From: Bacteroidota bacterium
GTDB lineage: Bacteria > Bacteroidota > Bacteroidia > Chitinophagales > Chitinophagaceae
DNA: 64,000 nucleotides
Direction of reading: 5' to 3'
Assembly: GCA_023428755.1 (NCBI GenBank)
Contig: JAEYWX010000029.1
Location: 62,001-126,000 of the forward strand
The position numbers and the translations under genes were made by a program. Under the pieces are notes generated by a model, which was not told the DNA's origin, did not search any database, and saw only the letters and a list, made by a program, of their open reading frames with translations. Shown here piece after piece: positions 7,899 through 16,575 of the stretch; position 1 is the first letter of the stretch; each line of letters starts with the position of its first letter.

Positions 7899-9596
7899 AT
7901 GGCAAACAACCAGGCGGCAAAGGACCTCAAGCGTCCGTTGCAACGCTTATTACAGGTATTGAACCTGGAGCGTAAGGAGATAGGTGCAATTTATTTTTAT
8001 GCAATCCTGGCGGGTGTACTGCAACTGGCAATGCCATTGGGTATACAGGCCATTATCAATTTTGTGTTGGCAGGCAGTTTGTCTACCTCCATTGTTGTTC
8101 TCATTGTTCTTGTGGTTATCAGTGTGTTCTTTACCGGTTTGCTGCAGGTAAACCAAATGAAGATCATTGAAAAAATCCAGCAACGGATCTTCACCCGTTA
8201 TTCATTTGAATTTGCATGGCGCATCCCACGCCTTGATCTCAAAAAAATTGATCAGTATTATCTTCCGGAATTCGTCAATCGTTTTTTTGATACCATTAAT
8301 CTGGAAAAAAGTCTCAGTCGTTTATTGCTCGATATTCCCGCAGCGTTGATTCAGGTAGTATTTGGTTTGATCTTGTTATCGCTCTACGCCAATGTGTTTA
8401 TCATTTTCAGTTTACTCGTAATTCTTATTTTAGTTTTAATAATACGCATTACCTATGCAAGAGGTTTGTCCACCAGTCTCGATGAAAGCGAATACAAGTA
8501 TGAAGTGGCAGGATGGATCGAAGAAATAGCACGGGTATTAAAGTCGTTTCAGTTTTCACGGAGATCTTCGCTGCCTGTTGATAAAACAGATGTGCTGGTA
8601 ACAAAATATCTCCATGCACGCACCAGTCATTTCCGGATTCTTATGATGCAATACTGGTCGTTGATCGGTTTTAAAATTCTTATCACTGCAGGGATGTTGA
8701 TTGTAGGTGCAGTATTGCTGGTGAGTAATGAAATCAACGTTGGTCAGTTTGCAGCTGCGGAAATTGTGATACTTCTTGTACTGGCTTCGGTTGAAAAACT
8801 CATCCGTAGTTTGGATAAGATCTATGATATTTTAACGGCTGTAGAAAAGCTGGGCAAAGTAATTGACAAACCGCTTGAGCCGGAAGGTTCATTGGGGCTT
8901 GATACTTCGTTGCAAGGTGTTTCCATCCAGGTAAATAATGTAAGCTTCAGTTATAACAATCAGCGTCCCATACTTAACAATCTCTCGTTAAAAATTGCAG
9001 CAGGTGAAAAAGTAGCGATCAGAGGCGGTGAGGGATCAGGCAAATCAACCTTTTTAAAATTACTCACGGGTGCGTATTCTGATTTTGAAGGAAATATTCT
9101 GTTGAATGATGTGCCGCTTGGAAATTACAAACCAGAGTTGTTACGTTCCGAAACGGGGATTCTGTTTAACAGACTGGAAATTTTTCAGGGAACACTATAC
9201 GAGAACATAACGTTGGGTGATACCAGCATCACTACTTCACAGATCAATACGCTGGCCGCAAAACTTGGTATCAGCGAATTCATAGCATCACTCAAAAAAG
9301 GATTCGATACCGAAATTGATGCGTTGGGAAATCGCTTATCCAGTGCCGTTATTCGCAAAGTGTTATTGTTGAGAGCGCTGGTATCAAGCCCGAAACTATT
9401 ACTGCTCGAAGAGCCCTGGCTTGGCCTGGATTCCGAATGCCGTAAGCAAATTGAACACTATCTGCTGAACGATATACCAACAACAACAGTTGTGGTGATT
9501 ACAAATGAAGACTCGTTCGCAAAAAGATGCAACCGCATACTTTATATGCACGATGGAAAAATTGTAAGAGAAGAACAACCCATTTCTAAACAGTAA
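7899..9596 (+). CDS. ABC half-transporter (type I secretion-like) with degenerate ATPase motifs
   Basis: 565 residues. The N-terminal 330 form a type I exporter membrane domain with about six helices, lacking a peptidase domain. The C-terminal part is an ABC ATPase. Walker A is intact (GGEGSGKST, K382), but other motifs are altered. The Q-loop glutamine aligns with Asn (LFNRLEIFQGT), the LSGGQ signature reads LSSAV, the Walker B Asp is Glu (LLLLEEPW) and the H-loop His is Asn (VVITNED). It starts an operon with an HlyD adaptor (10 bases later) and a TolC protein, so it should drive export across both membranes. Slow or ATP-gated action rather than normal hydrolysis is an inference. No second ATPase is encoded nearby. 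Confidence 0.9.
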   Translation: MANNQAAKDLKRPLQRLLQVLNLERKEIGAIYFYAILAGVLQLAMPLGIQAIINFVLAGSLSTSIVVLIVLVVISVFFTGLLQVNQMKIIEKIQQRIFTRYSFEFAWRIPRLDLKKIDQYYLPEFVNRFFDTINLEKSLSRLLLDIPAALIQVVFGLILLSLYANVFIIFSLLVILILVLIIRITYARGLSTSLDESEYKYEVAGWIEEIARVLKSFQFSRRSSLPVDKTDVLVTKYLHARTSHFRILMMQYWSLIGFKILITAGMLIVGAVLLVSNEINVGQFAAAEIVILLVLASVEKLIRSLDKIYDILTAVEKLGKVIDKPLEPEGSLGLDTSLQGVSIQVNNVSFSYNNQRPILNNLSLKIAAGEKVAIRGGEGSGKSTFLKLLTGAYSDFEGNILLNDVPLGNYKPELLRSETGILFNRLEIFQGTLYENITLGDTSITTSQINTLAAKLGISEFIASLKKGFDTEIDALGNRLSSAVIRKVLLLRALVSSPKLLLLEEPWLGLDSECRKQIEHYLLNDIPTTTVVVITNEDSFAKRCNRILYMHDGKIVREEQPISKQ

Positions 9597-9606
9597 GCAA
9601 CAGCGC

Positions 9607-10965
9607 ATGTCGTATCAGATTCTAACACCCGATATACAGGAAAAAGCCGGAAAGCCGTTGCAGTCGTTCAACGAAATTTACCGGCAGGATAAGAGCAGCC
9701 GTATCCGTAAGTATTTCTATGTGATCATTGGTATTGTAGTTGTGATCCTGTTTTTACCATGGACACAAAACATCCGCAGCAACGGAGCTGTTACTACCTT
9801 GCGGCAGGAGCAACGTCCGCAACAGGTGAATAATATCATTGCAGGCCGCATTGTAAAATGGTGGGTAAAGGAAGGCGACTTTGTAAAGAAGGGTGATACC
9901 ATTGTGCAATTAGCGGAGATCAAAGATGATTATCTCGATCCCAATTTATTGCAACGGACCGAGCAGCAATTGAGTGCCGAACAAATGACCATTGATTACT
10001 ATGAAGGAAAAGTAACAGCAACCGGTCAGCAAATTGAAGCATTGGAAAATGAACGGGAATTAAAACTCAGTTCTATTGATAATAAGCTGATCCAGACACA
10101 ACGGAAAGTGCAGAGCGATAGTATGAAAGTGAATGCAGCACTCAATGAAATGAACGTGGCCGATCGTCAGCTGGAAGGTGCTGTAAAAATGTATGAGCAA
10201 GGCGTTATTCCGTTAACCGAATTTGAACGGAGAAAAGTATTGCATCAAAACGTGAATGCAAAACTCATTGGTGCACAAAACGATTATAACAACAGCAAAC
10301 AGGATCTGCTCATTTTGCAATTGGAGCGCAGTGCAGCTATCCAGGAATATGCAGAGAAAATTGCAAAAGCAGCCGGTGATCGGTTTCAATCACAATCACA
10401 AATTGCAACCGGGCAGGGTAAAGTAGCCAAGCTGCAAAATCAATACGATAATTACCGCATTCGTAACGGACAATATTATGTACTGGCTCCACAAGACGGA
10501 CAAGTGATCAAAGCCATGAAAGCCGGTATCAATGAAATGTTGAAAGAAGGTGACATGATTGTGGAAGTGGTACCGAAAGAATACCAGTTAGCTGTAGAAG
10601 TGTGGGTGAAGCCAATGGATCTGCAATTGCTTACCGTTGGGCAAAAAACACGTTTTATGTTCGATGGTTTTCCGGCGATTATTTTCAGCGGTTGGCCACA
10701 GGCATCTTATGGAACCTTTGGTGGTGAAATTGTAGCTATTGAATCCAATCTCAGCGCCAACGGCATGTTTCGTGTGCTGGTGGCAGAAGATAAAGACGAT
10801 CGTCCCTGGCCAAAGAACATGAAATTGGGTACAGGTGCGGTAAACTTCACCTTGCTGAAAGATGTATCAGTGTGGTATGAATTATGGCGGCAAATCAATG
10901 GTTTCCCGCCCGATTATTATCGCCCTTTTACCAATGAAAAAACGGATAGCAAAAAGAATAAATAA
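9607..10965 (+). CDS. HlyD-family membrane fusion protein
   Basis: 452-residue periplasmic adaptor that bridges the inner-membrane ABC protein and the TolC channel. One membrane helix lies near residues 36-55 (FYVIIGIVVVILFLPW). A biotinyl-lipoyl-like half motif follows (IIAGRIVKWWVKEGDFVKKGDTIVQL, about 80-105). A long alpha-helical hairpin with heptad-like charge spans about 115-270, then the second lipoyl half (LAPQDGQVIKAMKAGINEMLKEGD) and a beta-barrel region. Order and length fit type I secretion adaptors. It is the middle gene of the set, 10 bases after the ABC gene and 18 before the TolC gene. Confidence 0.92.
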   Translation: MSYQILTPDIQEKAGKPLQSFNEIYRQDKSSRIRKYFYVIIGIVVVILFLPWTQNIRSNGAVTTLRQEQRPQQVNNIIAGRIVKWWVKEGDFVKKGDTIVQLAEIKDDYLDPNLLQRTEQQLSAEQMTIDYYEGKVTATGQQIEALENERELKLSSIDNKLIQTQRKVQSDSMKVNAALNEMNVADRQLEGAVKMYEQGVIPLTEFERRKVLHQNVNAKLIGAQNDYNNSKQDLLILQLERSAAIQEYAEKIAKAAGDRFQSQSQIATGQGKVAKLQNQYDNYRIRNGQYYVLAPQDGQVIKAMKAGINEMLKEGDMIVEVVPKEYQLAVEVWVKPMDLQLLTVGQKTRFMFDGFPAIIFSGWPQASYGTFGGEIVAIESNLSANGMFRVLVAEDKDDRPWPKNMKLGTGAVNFTLLKDVSVWYELWRQINGFPPDYYRPFTNEKTDSKKNK

Positions 10966-10983
10966 TCAGAAACGGCCTCCTGC

Positions 10984-12396
10984 ATGATGAAGAAAGTAAT
11001 GATGTATTTAATGGCAGTATGTGTAATGACAGGCAGTGGGTTGCATGCACAGGATACGCTGCGTGTAATGGCCGAAACTGAATTTATTGAAATTGTAAAG
11101 CAACATCATCCCGTTGCAAAACAAGCAGGCTTATTGGTAGATGCTGCAAGAGCACAACTTCTTTCGATCCGTGGAAATTTTGATCCGGTTGTGTTTTTAA
11201 ACAACGATCAAAAAACTTTTGATGGTAAAAACTATTTCAATTACAACAATGCAGAGCTGGCTGTTCCTACCTGGTTTGGTGTGGAGTTGTATGCAGGGTT
11301 GGAAAATAATTTTGGCGATCTCATTACAACCGAAGCAACCACCAGCGCCAGCAGTTATGCAGGCATCAGTTTACCCTTGTTAAAAGATCTGATATTGGAT
11401 AAACGCCGGGCTGCTTTGCAACAAGGGAAATTGTTTACACAGCAATCGGAATTTGAACGACGCACTGTCATCAACGATCTGTTGTTTGATGCTTACAAAG
11501 CATACTGGAGCTGGGCAAGAGATTATCAATTGTTAATGGTGCTTGATACAACCATTCTGCTGAACGAAGCCCGTTATGAACTGGTGCGTATCTCGTTTCA
11601 ACAGGGCGACCGTGCTGGAGTTGATACAACGGAAGCATTGGCTCAGTTGCAGAACTTTCAACAGCAGCGGGAAGAAGCATGGTTGAAATTCCGGAAGTCA
11701 ACATTGGAGCTGTCAACATTTTTATGGTTAGAAGGAAACAAGCCGGTGTATTTGAGTGAACGTGTTATTCCTGATACTTTGTGGACCGCACAAACGTTTA
11801 CCAATTTTAAAGTAGATCAGTTGGCCGATTGGATCACACAAGCCGTTACCAATCATCCAAAGCTGCAACAGATCGACTTTAAATTACAATCGCTGGAAGT
11901 GGAGCGGCGGCTGAAATTTCAAAGCCTGTTACCCAAGCTCGATCTGAAATATAACTTTCTGCAACGTGGCTATAATATTGCCAATTCCATTAATGCCAAT
12001 TTCTTTGAGAACAATTATAAGTTTGGTGTGAATGCCATTATTCCCATTCCGAACCGGAGCGGTATTGGTGATTACCGTGCTGCAAGAATCAAGATCAAAA
12101 CCACAGAACTCGACCGAAGCTTCACCGAACTGAACCTGGAAAACAAAGTGCGTTTTCATTACAACGAGGTGTTGAACCTGCAAAAACAGATTGATATCTA
12201 CGAGCGTGCTTACAATAACTATGTACGTTTATTCACTGCAGAGCAGTTGAAATTTTCATTGGGCGAAACAACATTGTTCTTACTCAACTCACGTGAAACA
12301 AAAGTGCTGGAAGCGCAACAAAAACTGCTGGAGTTGAAAACAAAATTTTACCAGGCCTTTGCTTCGTTGAACTGGGCAGCAGGTGTGTTGCAGTAA
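10984..12396 (+). CDS. TolC-family outer membrane efflux protein
   Basis: 470 residues with a cleavable signal peptide (to about residue 22, GLHAQ). The rest is the duplicated long-helix pattern of the TolC family, for example YELVRISFQQGDRAGVDTTEAL and the matching C-terminal half YVRLFTAEQLKFSLGETTLFLL. It would form the trimeric outer membrane exit duct for the HlyD and ABC proteins encoded directly upstream. Family assignment is firm. The exported substrate is unknown and no substrate-like gene is seen next to the operon. Confidence 0.93.
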   Translation: MMKKVMMYLMAVCVMTGSGLHAQDTLRVMAETEFIEIVKQHHPVAKQAGLLVDAARAQLLSIRGNFDPVVFLNNDQKTFDGKNYFNYNNAELAVPTWFGVELYAGLENNFGDLITTEATTSASSYAGISLPLLKDLILDKRRAALQQGKLFTQQSEFERRTVINDLLFDAYKAYWSWARDYQLLMVLDTTILLNEARYELVRISFQQGDRAGVDTTEALAQLQNFQQQREEAWLKFRKSTLELSTFLWLEGNKPVYLSERVIPDTLWTAQTFTNFKVDQLADWITQAVTNHPKLQQIDFKLQSLEVERRLKFQSLLPKLDLKYNFLQRGYNIANSINANFFENNYKFGVNAIIPIPNRSGIGDYRAARIKIKTTELDRSFTELNLENKVRFHYNEVLNLQKQIDIYERAYNNYVRLFTAEQLKFSLGETTLFLLNSRETKVLEAQQKLLELKTKFYQAFASLNWAAGVLQ

Positions 12397-12423
12397 CACG
12401 CCACGTCAGACGCTTTCCCGAAA

Positions 12424-12446
12424 GGCACAAGCGAGACGCTTGCGCC
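12424..12446 (+). repeat. Short hairpin repeat
   Basis: Inverted repeat CAAGCG / CGCTTG flanked by GGC and GCC, with one unpaired position. It is part of the repeat-rich gap between the TolC gene and the convergent esterase gene. Confidence 0.4.
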
Positions 12447-12472
12447 AAACGAAGTGTGATTAGTAAATATTT

Positions 12473-12561
12473 TTTGGCGTAGAGAAATAAGGAAATGAAG
12501 CTTTCGCAGAGAGTAGTTGCAACTCTGCGTTTGTCTCTGTTTCTCTTTTCTCTGCGCCAAA
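12473..12561. repeat. Nested long hairpin between convergent genes
   Basis: The outer arms TTTGGCGTAGAGAAA (12473-12487) and TTTTCTCTGCGCCAAA (12546-12561) pair with one mismatch. An inner stem CGCAGAG / CTCTGCG (12505-12511, 12523-12529) sits inside. It lies between the TolC gene and the convergent esterase gene, so it may end both transcripts. The CTCTGCG word style is a common dispersed repeat type. Confidence 0.5.
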
Positions 12562-12582
12562 TAGTTTAAGTAGGATTATTCT

Positions 12583-13398
12583 TTACTTCCTCGCAAACCC
12601 CTTCTTAAAAAACAACAAATGATAATCCACCGCACTGTTCCAATAGGCGCCATTGTGAGCGCCGGGCCGTTCGGTGTAATCATGATCAATTTTTAAGTTC
12701 ATTAATTTTTGATGCAGGTTGCGGTTTACTTCCAAAAAGAAATCGCCCAAGCCACAATCTATGATAAGATTGAGTTCACGGTTCTTCAGCGTTTCAATTT
12801 GATTGATGACAGTGTGGGTATCCCAGTTTTCTTTGTGCGTTGTAATATCGCCCAGCACCTGTTTGATCTGCCAGTTGTTGGGGAAGGGCCGAATATCCAC
12901 ACCGCCCGCCATGGAACCTGCCTGCGAATACACTTCTTTGTTACGTACTGCAAGATAGAGTGCACCATGTCCACCCATACTTAAACCGGTAATGGCTCGG
13001 CCTTTTTTATCAGCTATGGTTTTGTAATGCATATCAATGTAATTGACGAGCTCTTTACTCACAAACGTTTCGTACTTCATATTCGGATCAATAGGGCTGT
13101 CGAAGTACCAACTGTAAAAACCACCATCAACAGACACGATCATCAGTTGTAATTCGTCTGCACTTTGTGTAAGCTGCTTTGCTTCTTTGATCCAGCCGGC
13201 ATAATTACCACTGTAACCGTGCAAAAGATACACCACCGGAAAACGGTCTTTACTTTTTTTATAGTTTTTTGGTGTAACAACAACGCATTTGATTTCTTTC
13301 TGCATGCTGTTGCTGAATACTGCAACGGTATCCACTTTTGCAGCAAACAGCGTAACTGAAAGAAAAAGGAAAATCAAAAGAGAGAATAATTGCTTCAT
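12583..13398 (-). CDS. Secreted esterase, alpha/beta hydrolase (esterase D / CE1-like)
   Basis: 271 residues with a signal peptide ending near residue 19 (LFAAK). The fold is that of the putative esterase family that includes tributyrin, feruloyl and acetyl-xylan esterases. The oxyanion-region strand VVYLLHGYSGN is followed by the nucleophile elbow GLSMGG (serine near residue 134), an acidic segment DCGLGDFF, and the final His in GAHNGAYW. Substrate cannot be told from sequence; esterified plant polysaccharide is possible given the glycosidases 7 kb away. It is transcribed convergently to the secretion operon. Confidence 0.88.
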   Translation of the reverse strand: MKQLFSLLIFLFLSVTLFAAKVDTVAVFSNSMQKEIKCVVVTPKNYKKSKDRFPVVYLLHGYSGNYAGWIKEAKQLTQSADELQLMIVSVDGGFYSWYFDSPIDPNMKYETFVSKELVNYIDMHYKTIADKKGRAITGLSMGGHGALYLAVRNKEVYSQAGSMAGGVDIRPFPNNWQIKQVLGDITTHKENWDTHTVINQIETLKNRELNLIIDCGLGDFFLEVNRNLHQKLMNLKIDHDYTERPGAHNGAYWNSAVDYHLLFFKKGFARK

Positions 13399-13483
13399 GC
13401 TTGTAAGATACTAATGAAATGAAAAACAGATGTAAGTGTTGTGCTGATTTTTTGTTGCACAACGAACACAAAAGAAAAGAAAC

Positions 13484-13519
13484 ACAAAGGGCACAGAGAA
13501 AATTCTCCGTGCCCTTTGT
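13484..13519. terminator. Long hairpin between the M1 peptidase and esterase genes
   Basis: Near-perfect 17-nt arms (13484-13500 and 13503-13519, one mismatch). The innermost pairs must open to give a loop. It lies downstream of the minus-strand peptidase gene and may end its transcript. The arms (ACAAAGGGCAC) resemble a dispersed repeat style. Confidence 0.5.
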
Positions 13520-13558
13520 ATATCTCGTTCTCGACTTCGCTCGAACTTCGAATTAAGA

Positions 13559-13579
13559 CCCTTCGACTGGCGCTCAGGG
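13559..13579. repeat. Dispersed repeat of the CTTCGAC...CTCAGG type
   Basis: The segment CCCTTCGACTGGCGCTCAGGG is a short imperfect palindrome that occurs between genes in many Bacteroidota. A related copy lies at 63957-63978. A neighbouring run (13521-13551) has the similar words CTCGACTTCGCTCGAAC. Confidence 0.5.
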
Positions 13580-13591
13580 GCTCTATCAACA

Positions 13592-15913
13592 TTAATTCTT
13601 CTTCTCAGCACGCTGCATGGAGTTACCTCCTGTACTTGCGCCACGTGCAGGACCACCGCCCTGACGGAACAATGTAAACTTCGATGGCAGTTCTTTCACC
13701 GGCCATAAGTTATTGCTCTCATCAATATCAGCTGTTTCACGCATGGGATCAATGCGGATGGCTGTTACTTCTTTGTCTTTGATAAACACTTTTGTAAACT
13801 TCTGCTCATTCAGCTTCCATACACTCACCGGTACACGGTCTACTTCTTTGCTGCCATCTTTGAACGTCCACTCAACAATAACCGGCATTACCATACCACC
13901 TTTGTTGCTAAAGCTCAGTTCATAAAAATTCTTATTGGCCCATTTGCTTTTGTTTTCTGTATCAACAGTAATGGCAGCTTCTCTGCGTTCCTGCACAAAC
14001 TTTGCATCAGCACCGGGATTGAAGTAATAGTAATCACGCAGGCTGGTATCAGCATCAGTTGCGTAGGTAATGCTCTTGTCTTCTTTGTTACGAAGCTTGT
14101 GTACCGCATCAAATTCTTTTTGCTCAAACGCTGCTGCATTCGCTGCATCGTTTAATTTGAACCAACGCACTTCATCGAGTGAAATATCAACAGCTTCTGT
14201 ACCATAGTACCAACCTCTCCAGAACCAGTCAAGATCTACACCACTTGCATCTTCCATAGTGCGGAACAGATCAGCCGGTGTTGGATGTTTGAAAGCCCAA
14301 CGACGTGCATATTCACGAAACGAATAATCAAACAGTTCACGACCCATCACTGTTTCACGCAGAATATTTAAACCGGTAGCTGCTTTTGCATATGCATTGG
14401 GGCCAACCTGTGTAACATTATCGCCCATCGTCATAATTGGTTCCAGTTGATCTTTCGGCAACTTCATATAATCGGTGATCAAATGTGCAGGACCACGACG
14501 TGATGGATAGTTGTTGTCAAATTCACCTTCGGTTAAGAATTGGGTGAACGTATTCAATCCTTCGTCCATCCACCAGTATTGACGTTCATCGCTGTTTACG
14601 ATCATGGGGAAGAAGTTATGGCCCACTTCATGAATCACCACACCAATCATTCCGTATTTGGTTGCCTCGCTGTACGTGCCATCTTTTTCAGTACGGCCAT
14701 AGTTAAACGCAATCATTGGATATTCCATCCCCTGCGATGCTTCAACTGAGATGGCAACCGGATAGGGATAAGGAATGGTATGCTTTGAATAAACCTTCAA
14801 GGTATGTGCCGTTACCTTGGTTGAATACTTGCGGTAAAGTGTATACGCTTCTTTGGGGTAATAACTCATACTCATGATCTTCTTTCCTTCCACATAGGTA
14901 GGCATGGCATCCCAAATGAATTTGCGGCTGGCACCCCAGGCAAAGTCACGCACATTTTCTGCCGAATAGATCCATGTTTTTTTATCCGTTGATTTATCCT
15001 TTTCGTTGGCCTTTGCTTCGTCAAGTGTTACCACTTCTACCACATCCTTTGCTGTTTGTGCCTGCTGCCAGCGTTGAAACTGTGCAGGTGTAAGCAGTTG
15101 TTTATAGTTCTGGCATTCGCCGGTAGCAGCTACTACAAAGTCACCCGGCACAGTCATCTTCACTTTGAAATTGCCAAAGGTTAATGCAAACTCAGCGCCA
15201 CCGCTGAACTGTGTGTTCTGCCATCCTTGGAAATCGCTGTACACTGCCAGGCGTGGATAGAACTGGCTCATGGTAAACACAGCGTTGCCATCTTCCGGGA
15301 ACAGCTCATAACCACCACGGCTGCCCCATACACCACGGTCGGGAATTTTATAATTCCAGTCGATCTTGAAAATGAATTTTTGTCCGGGCTTTAAGGCAAC
15401 GGGCAAATCGATTCGCATCATGGTTTGGTTGATGGTGTACTTGAGTGGGTTGCCGGCTGCATCTACCACTTTGGTGATCTTGATACCAAGACCTGATTCC
15501 TGTGCTGTACGCCATTTTTCAAGATTCACCAGTTGCGTATTGCTCATGGTGGCATCCATCCGGTTGCGGCTGTTGCGCAGGTAATCATGGTTGGGATCGT
15601 GAATGTTTTCATCCAGCTGCATCCACAAATACGTCAACTGATCGGGAGAGTTGTTGAAATACGTAATGGTTTCGGTGCCGGTTAAACGAAGATTGGCTTC
15701 GTCTAATTCCACACTCATATCGTAATCGGCTTTTTGCTGCCAGTACTTGGGGCCGGGTGCACCACTGGCTGTACGATATTCATTCGGACTCTGTAGCAGG
15801 TAACCCAGCTGTTCAAACCGGTTGCCATGATTGCTGCCGGGATTGCTCAGGGGCGGTTGTGCCTGGCCTGCAACAGCAAGCAGTAAACAACCAAGTAATA
15901 AACGCATGTGCAT
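13592..15913 (-). CDS. M1-family zinc aminopeptidase-like metallopeptidase
   Basis: 773-residue secreted or periplasmic protein with a signal peptide cut near AGQAQ. The N-terminal beta-rich domain is followed by the thermolysin-like catalytic domain. The zinc motif is HEVGH (H428, E429, H432), with the third ligand E451 in MDEGLN, the exact M1 spacing. A GMEYP segment stands where M1 enzymes carry the exopeptidase GAMEN motif. The zinc site is intact, so an active peptidase that trims N-termini of peptides is expected, though substrates are unknown. The HupE-like gene lies 19 bases upstream on the same strand, suggesting cotranscription. The final residues are Gly/Ala/Arg-rich and probably disordered. 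Confidence 0.93.
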   Translation of the reverse strand: MHMRLLLGCLLLAVAGQAQPPLSNPGSNHGNRFEQLGYLLQSPNEYRTASGAPGPKYWQQKADYDMSVELDEANLRLTGTETITYFNNSPDQLTYLWMQLDENIHDPNHDYLRNSRNRMDATMSNTQLVNLEKWRTAQESGLGIKITKVVDAAGNPLKYTINQTMMRIDLPVALKPGQKFIFKIDWNYKIPDRGVWGSRGGYELFPEDGNAVFTMSQFYPRLAVYSDFQGWQNTQFSGGAEFALTFGNFKVKMTVPGDFVVAATGECQNYKQLLTPAQFQRWQQAQTAKDVVEVVTLDEAKANEKDKSTDKKTWIYSAENVRDFAWGASRKFIWDAMPTYVEGKKIMSMSYYPKEAYTLYRKYSTKVTAHTLKVYSKHTIPYPYPVAISVEASQGMEYPMIAFNYGRTEKDGTYSEATKYGMIGVVIHEVGHNFFPMIVNSDERQYWWMDEGLNTFTQFLTEGEFDNNYPSRRGPAHLITDYMKLPKDQLEPIMTMGDNVTQVGPNAYAKAATGLNILRETVMGRELFDYSFREYARRWAFKHPTPADLFRTMEDASGVDLDWFWRGWYYGTEAVDISLDEVRWFKLNDAANAAAFEQKEFDAVHKLRNKEDKSITYATDADTSLRDYYYFNPGADAKFVQERREAAITVDTENKSKWANKNFYELSFSNKGGMVMPVIVEWTFKDGSKEVDRVPVSVWKLNEQKFTKVFIKDKEVTAIRIDPMRETADIDESNNLWPVKELPSKFTLFRQGGGPARGASTGGNSMQRAEKKN

Positions 15914-15932
15914 AGTTCAGATTTTTTGCTTT

Positions 15933-16511
15933 TTATAACGGAAGGCGTTCCAGCGCCATGATCAATGAAATTCCAAAAATACCACCACTTACAAATAAGG
16001 TCCAGCTGGTACGTTTGATGTTGAGCAATTGTACAAAAACAAATGCAAGCAACAATACAAAAACTACGATCAGCAGCTGACCAACCTCCAGTCCCACATT
16101 GAAGGCCAGCAGTTGGGTAATAATGCTTTCATCTTTCCCCAGCATACTTTTCAGATAATTGCTGAAACCCATGCCATGGATCAACCCAAAAACCAATGCC
16201 GTTACATAGCGCCAGCGGCTGTGGGTGTTATCGGTATTGTTGCGCCACACATTTTCCAGCGCAGTAATAAGAATGGTAACCGGTATCAAAAACTCGATCC
16301 ATGTACTGGGAACGAGGATGCGGTTAAACACACTCATTGCTAAGGTAACACTATGGCCAATGGTAAATGCGGTGATAAGGATCAATACCTGCCGCCAGTT
16401 TTTAGCAAGGTAAGGAAGACACAGGGCCAGTACGAAAAGGATATGATCGTACCCCTTCCAGTCGGTAATGTGTAAAAAGCCCTCCCTTAAATAAAACCCA
16501 AAATCTCCCAT
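15933..16511 (-). CDS. HupE/UreJ-like membrane protein
   Basis: 192 residues with about six membrane helices. The family pattern is visible: GxxHITDWKGYDHILFVLAL near the start, AFTIGHSVTLAM, and GLIHGMGFSNYL, carrying the conserved His and Asp residues. HupE/UreJ relatives are thought to move nickel or cobalt, but this shorter subgroup in Bacteroidota stands alone from hydrogenase or urease genes and its function is unproven. It precedes the M1 peptidase gene by 19 bases and is divergent from the DUF6702 gene. Confidence 0.82.
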   Translation of the reverse strand: MGDFGFYLREGFLHITDWKGYDHILFVLALCLPYLAKNWRQVLILITAFTIGHSVTLAMSVFNRILVPSTWIEFLIPVTILITALENVWRNNTDNTHSRWRYVTALVFGLIHGMGFSNYLKSMLGKDESIITQLLAFNVGLEVGQLLIVVFVLLLAFVFVQLLNIKRTSWTLFVSGGIFGISLIMALERLPL

Positions 16512-16575
16512 TATTGTGGCAGCGGTAGTTGAAGCATGGAAAATAAACCAGAAGTTTGTAACCTTGAAATTTAAT

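Noticed and set aside
16516..16575. GTG start extending the DUF6702 protein by 20 residues
   Set aside because: It would begin 4 bases from the divergent HupE-like start and puts polar residues before a signal peptide. The ATG at 16576 is better.
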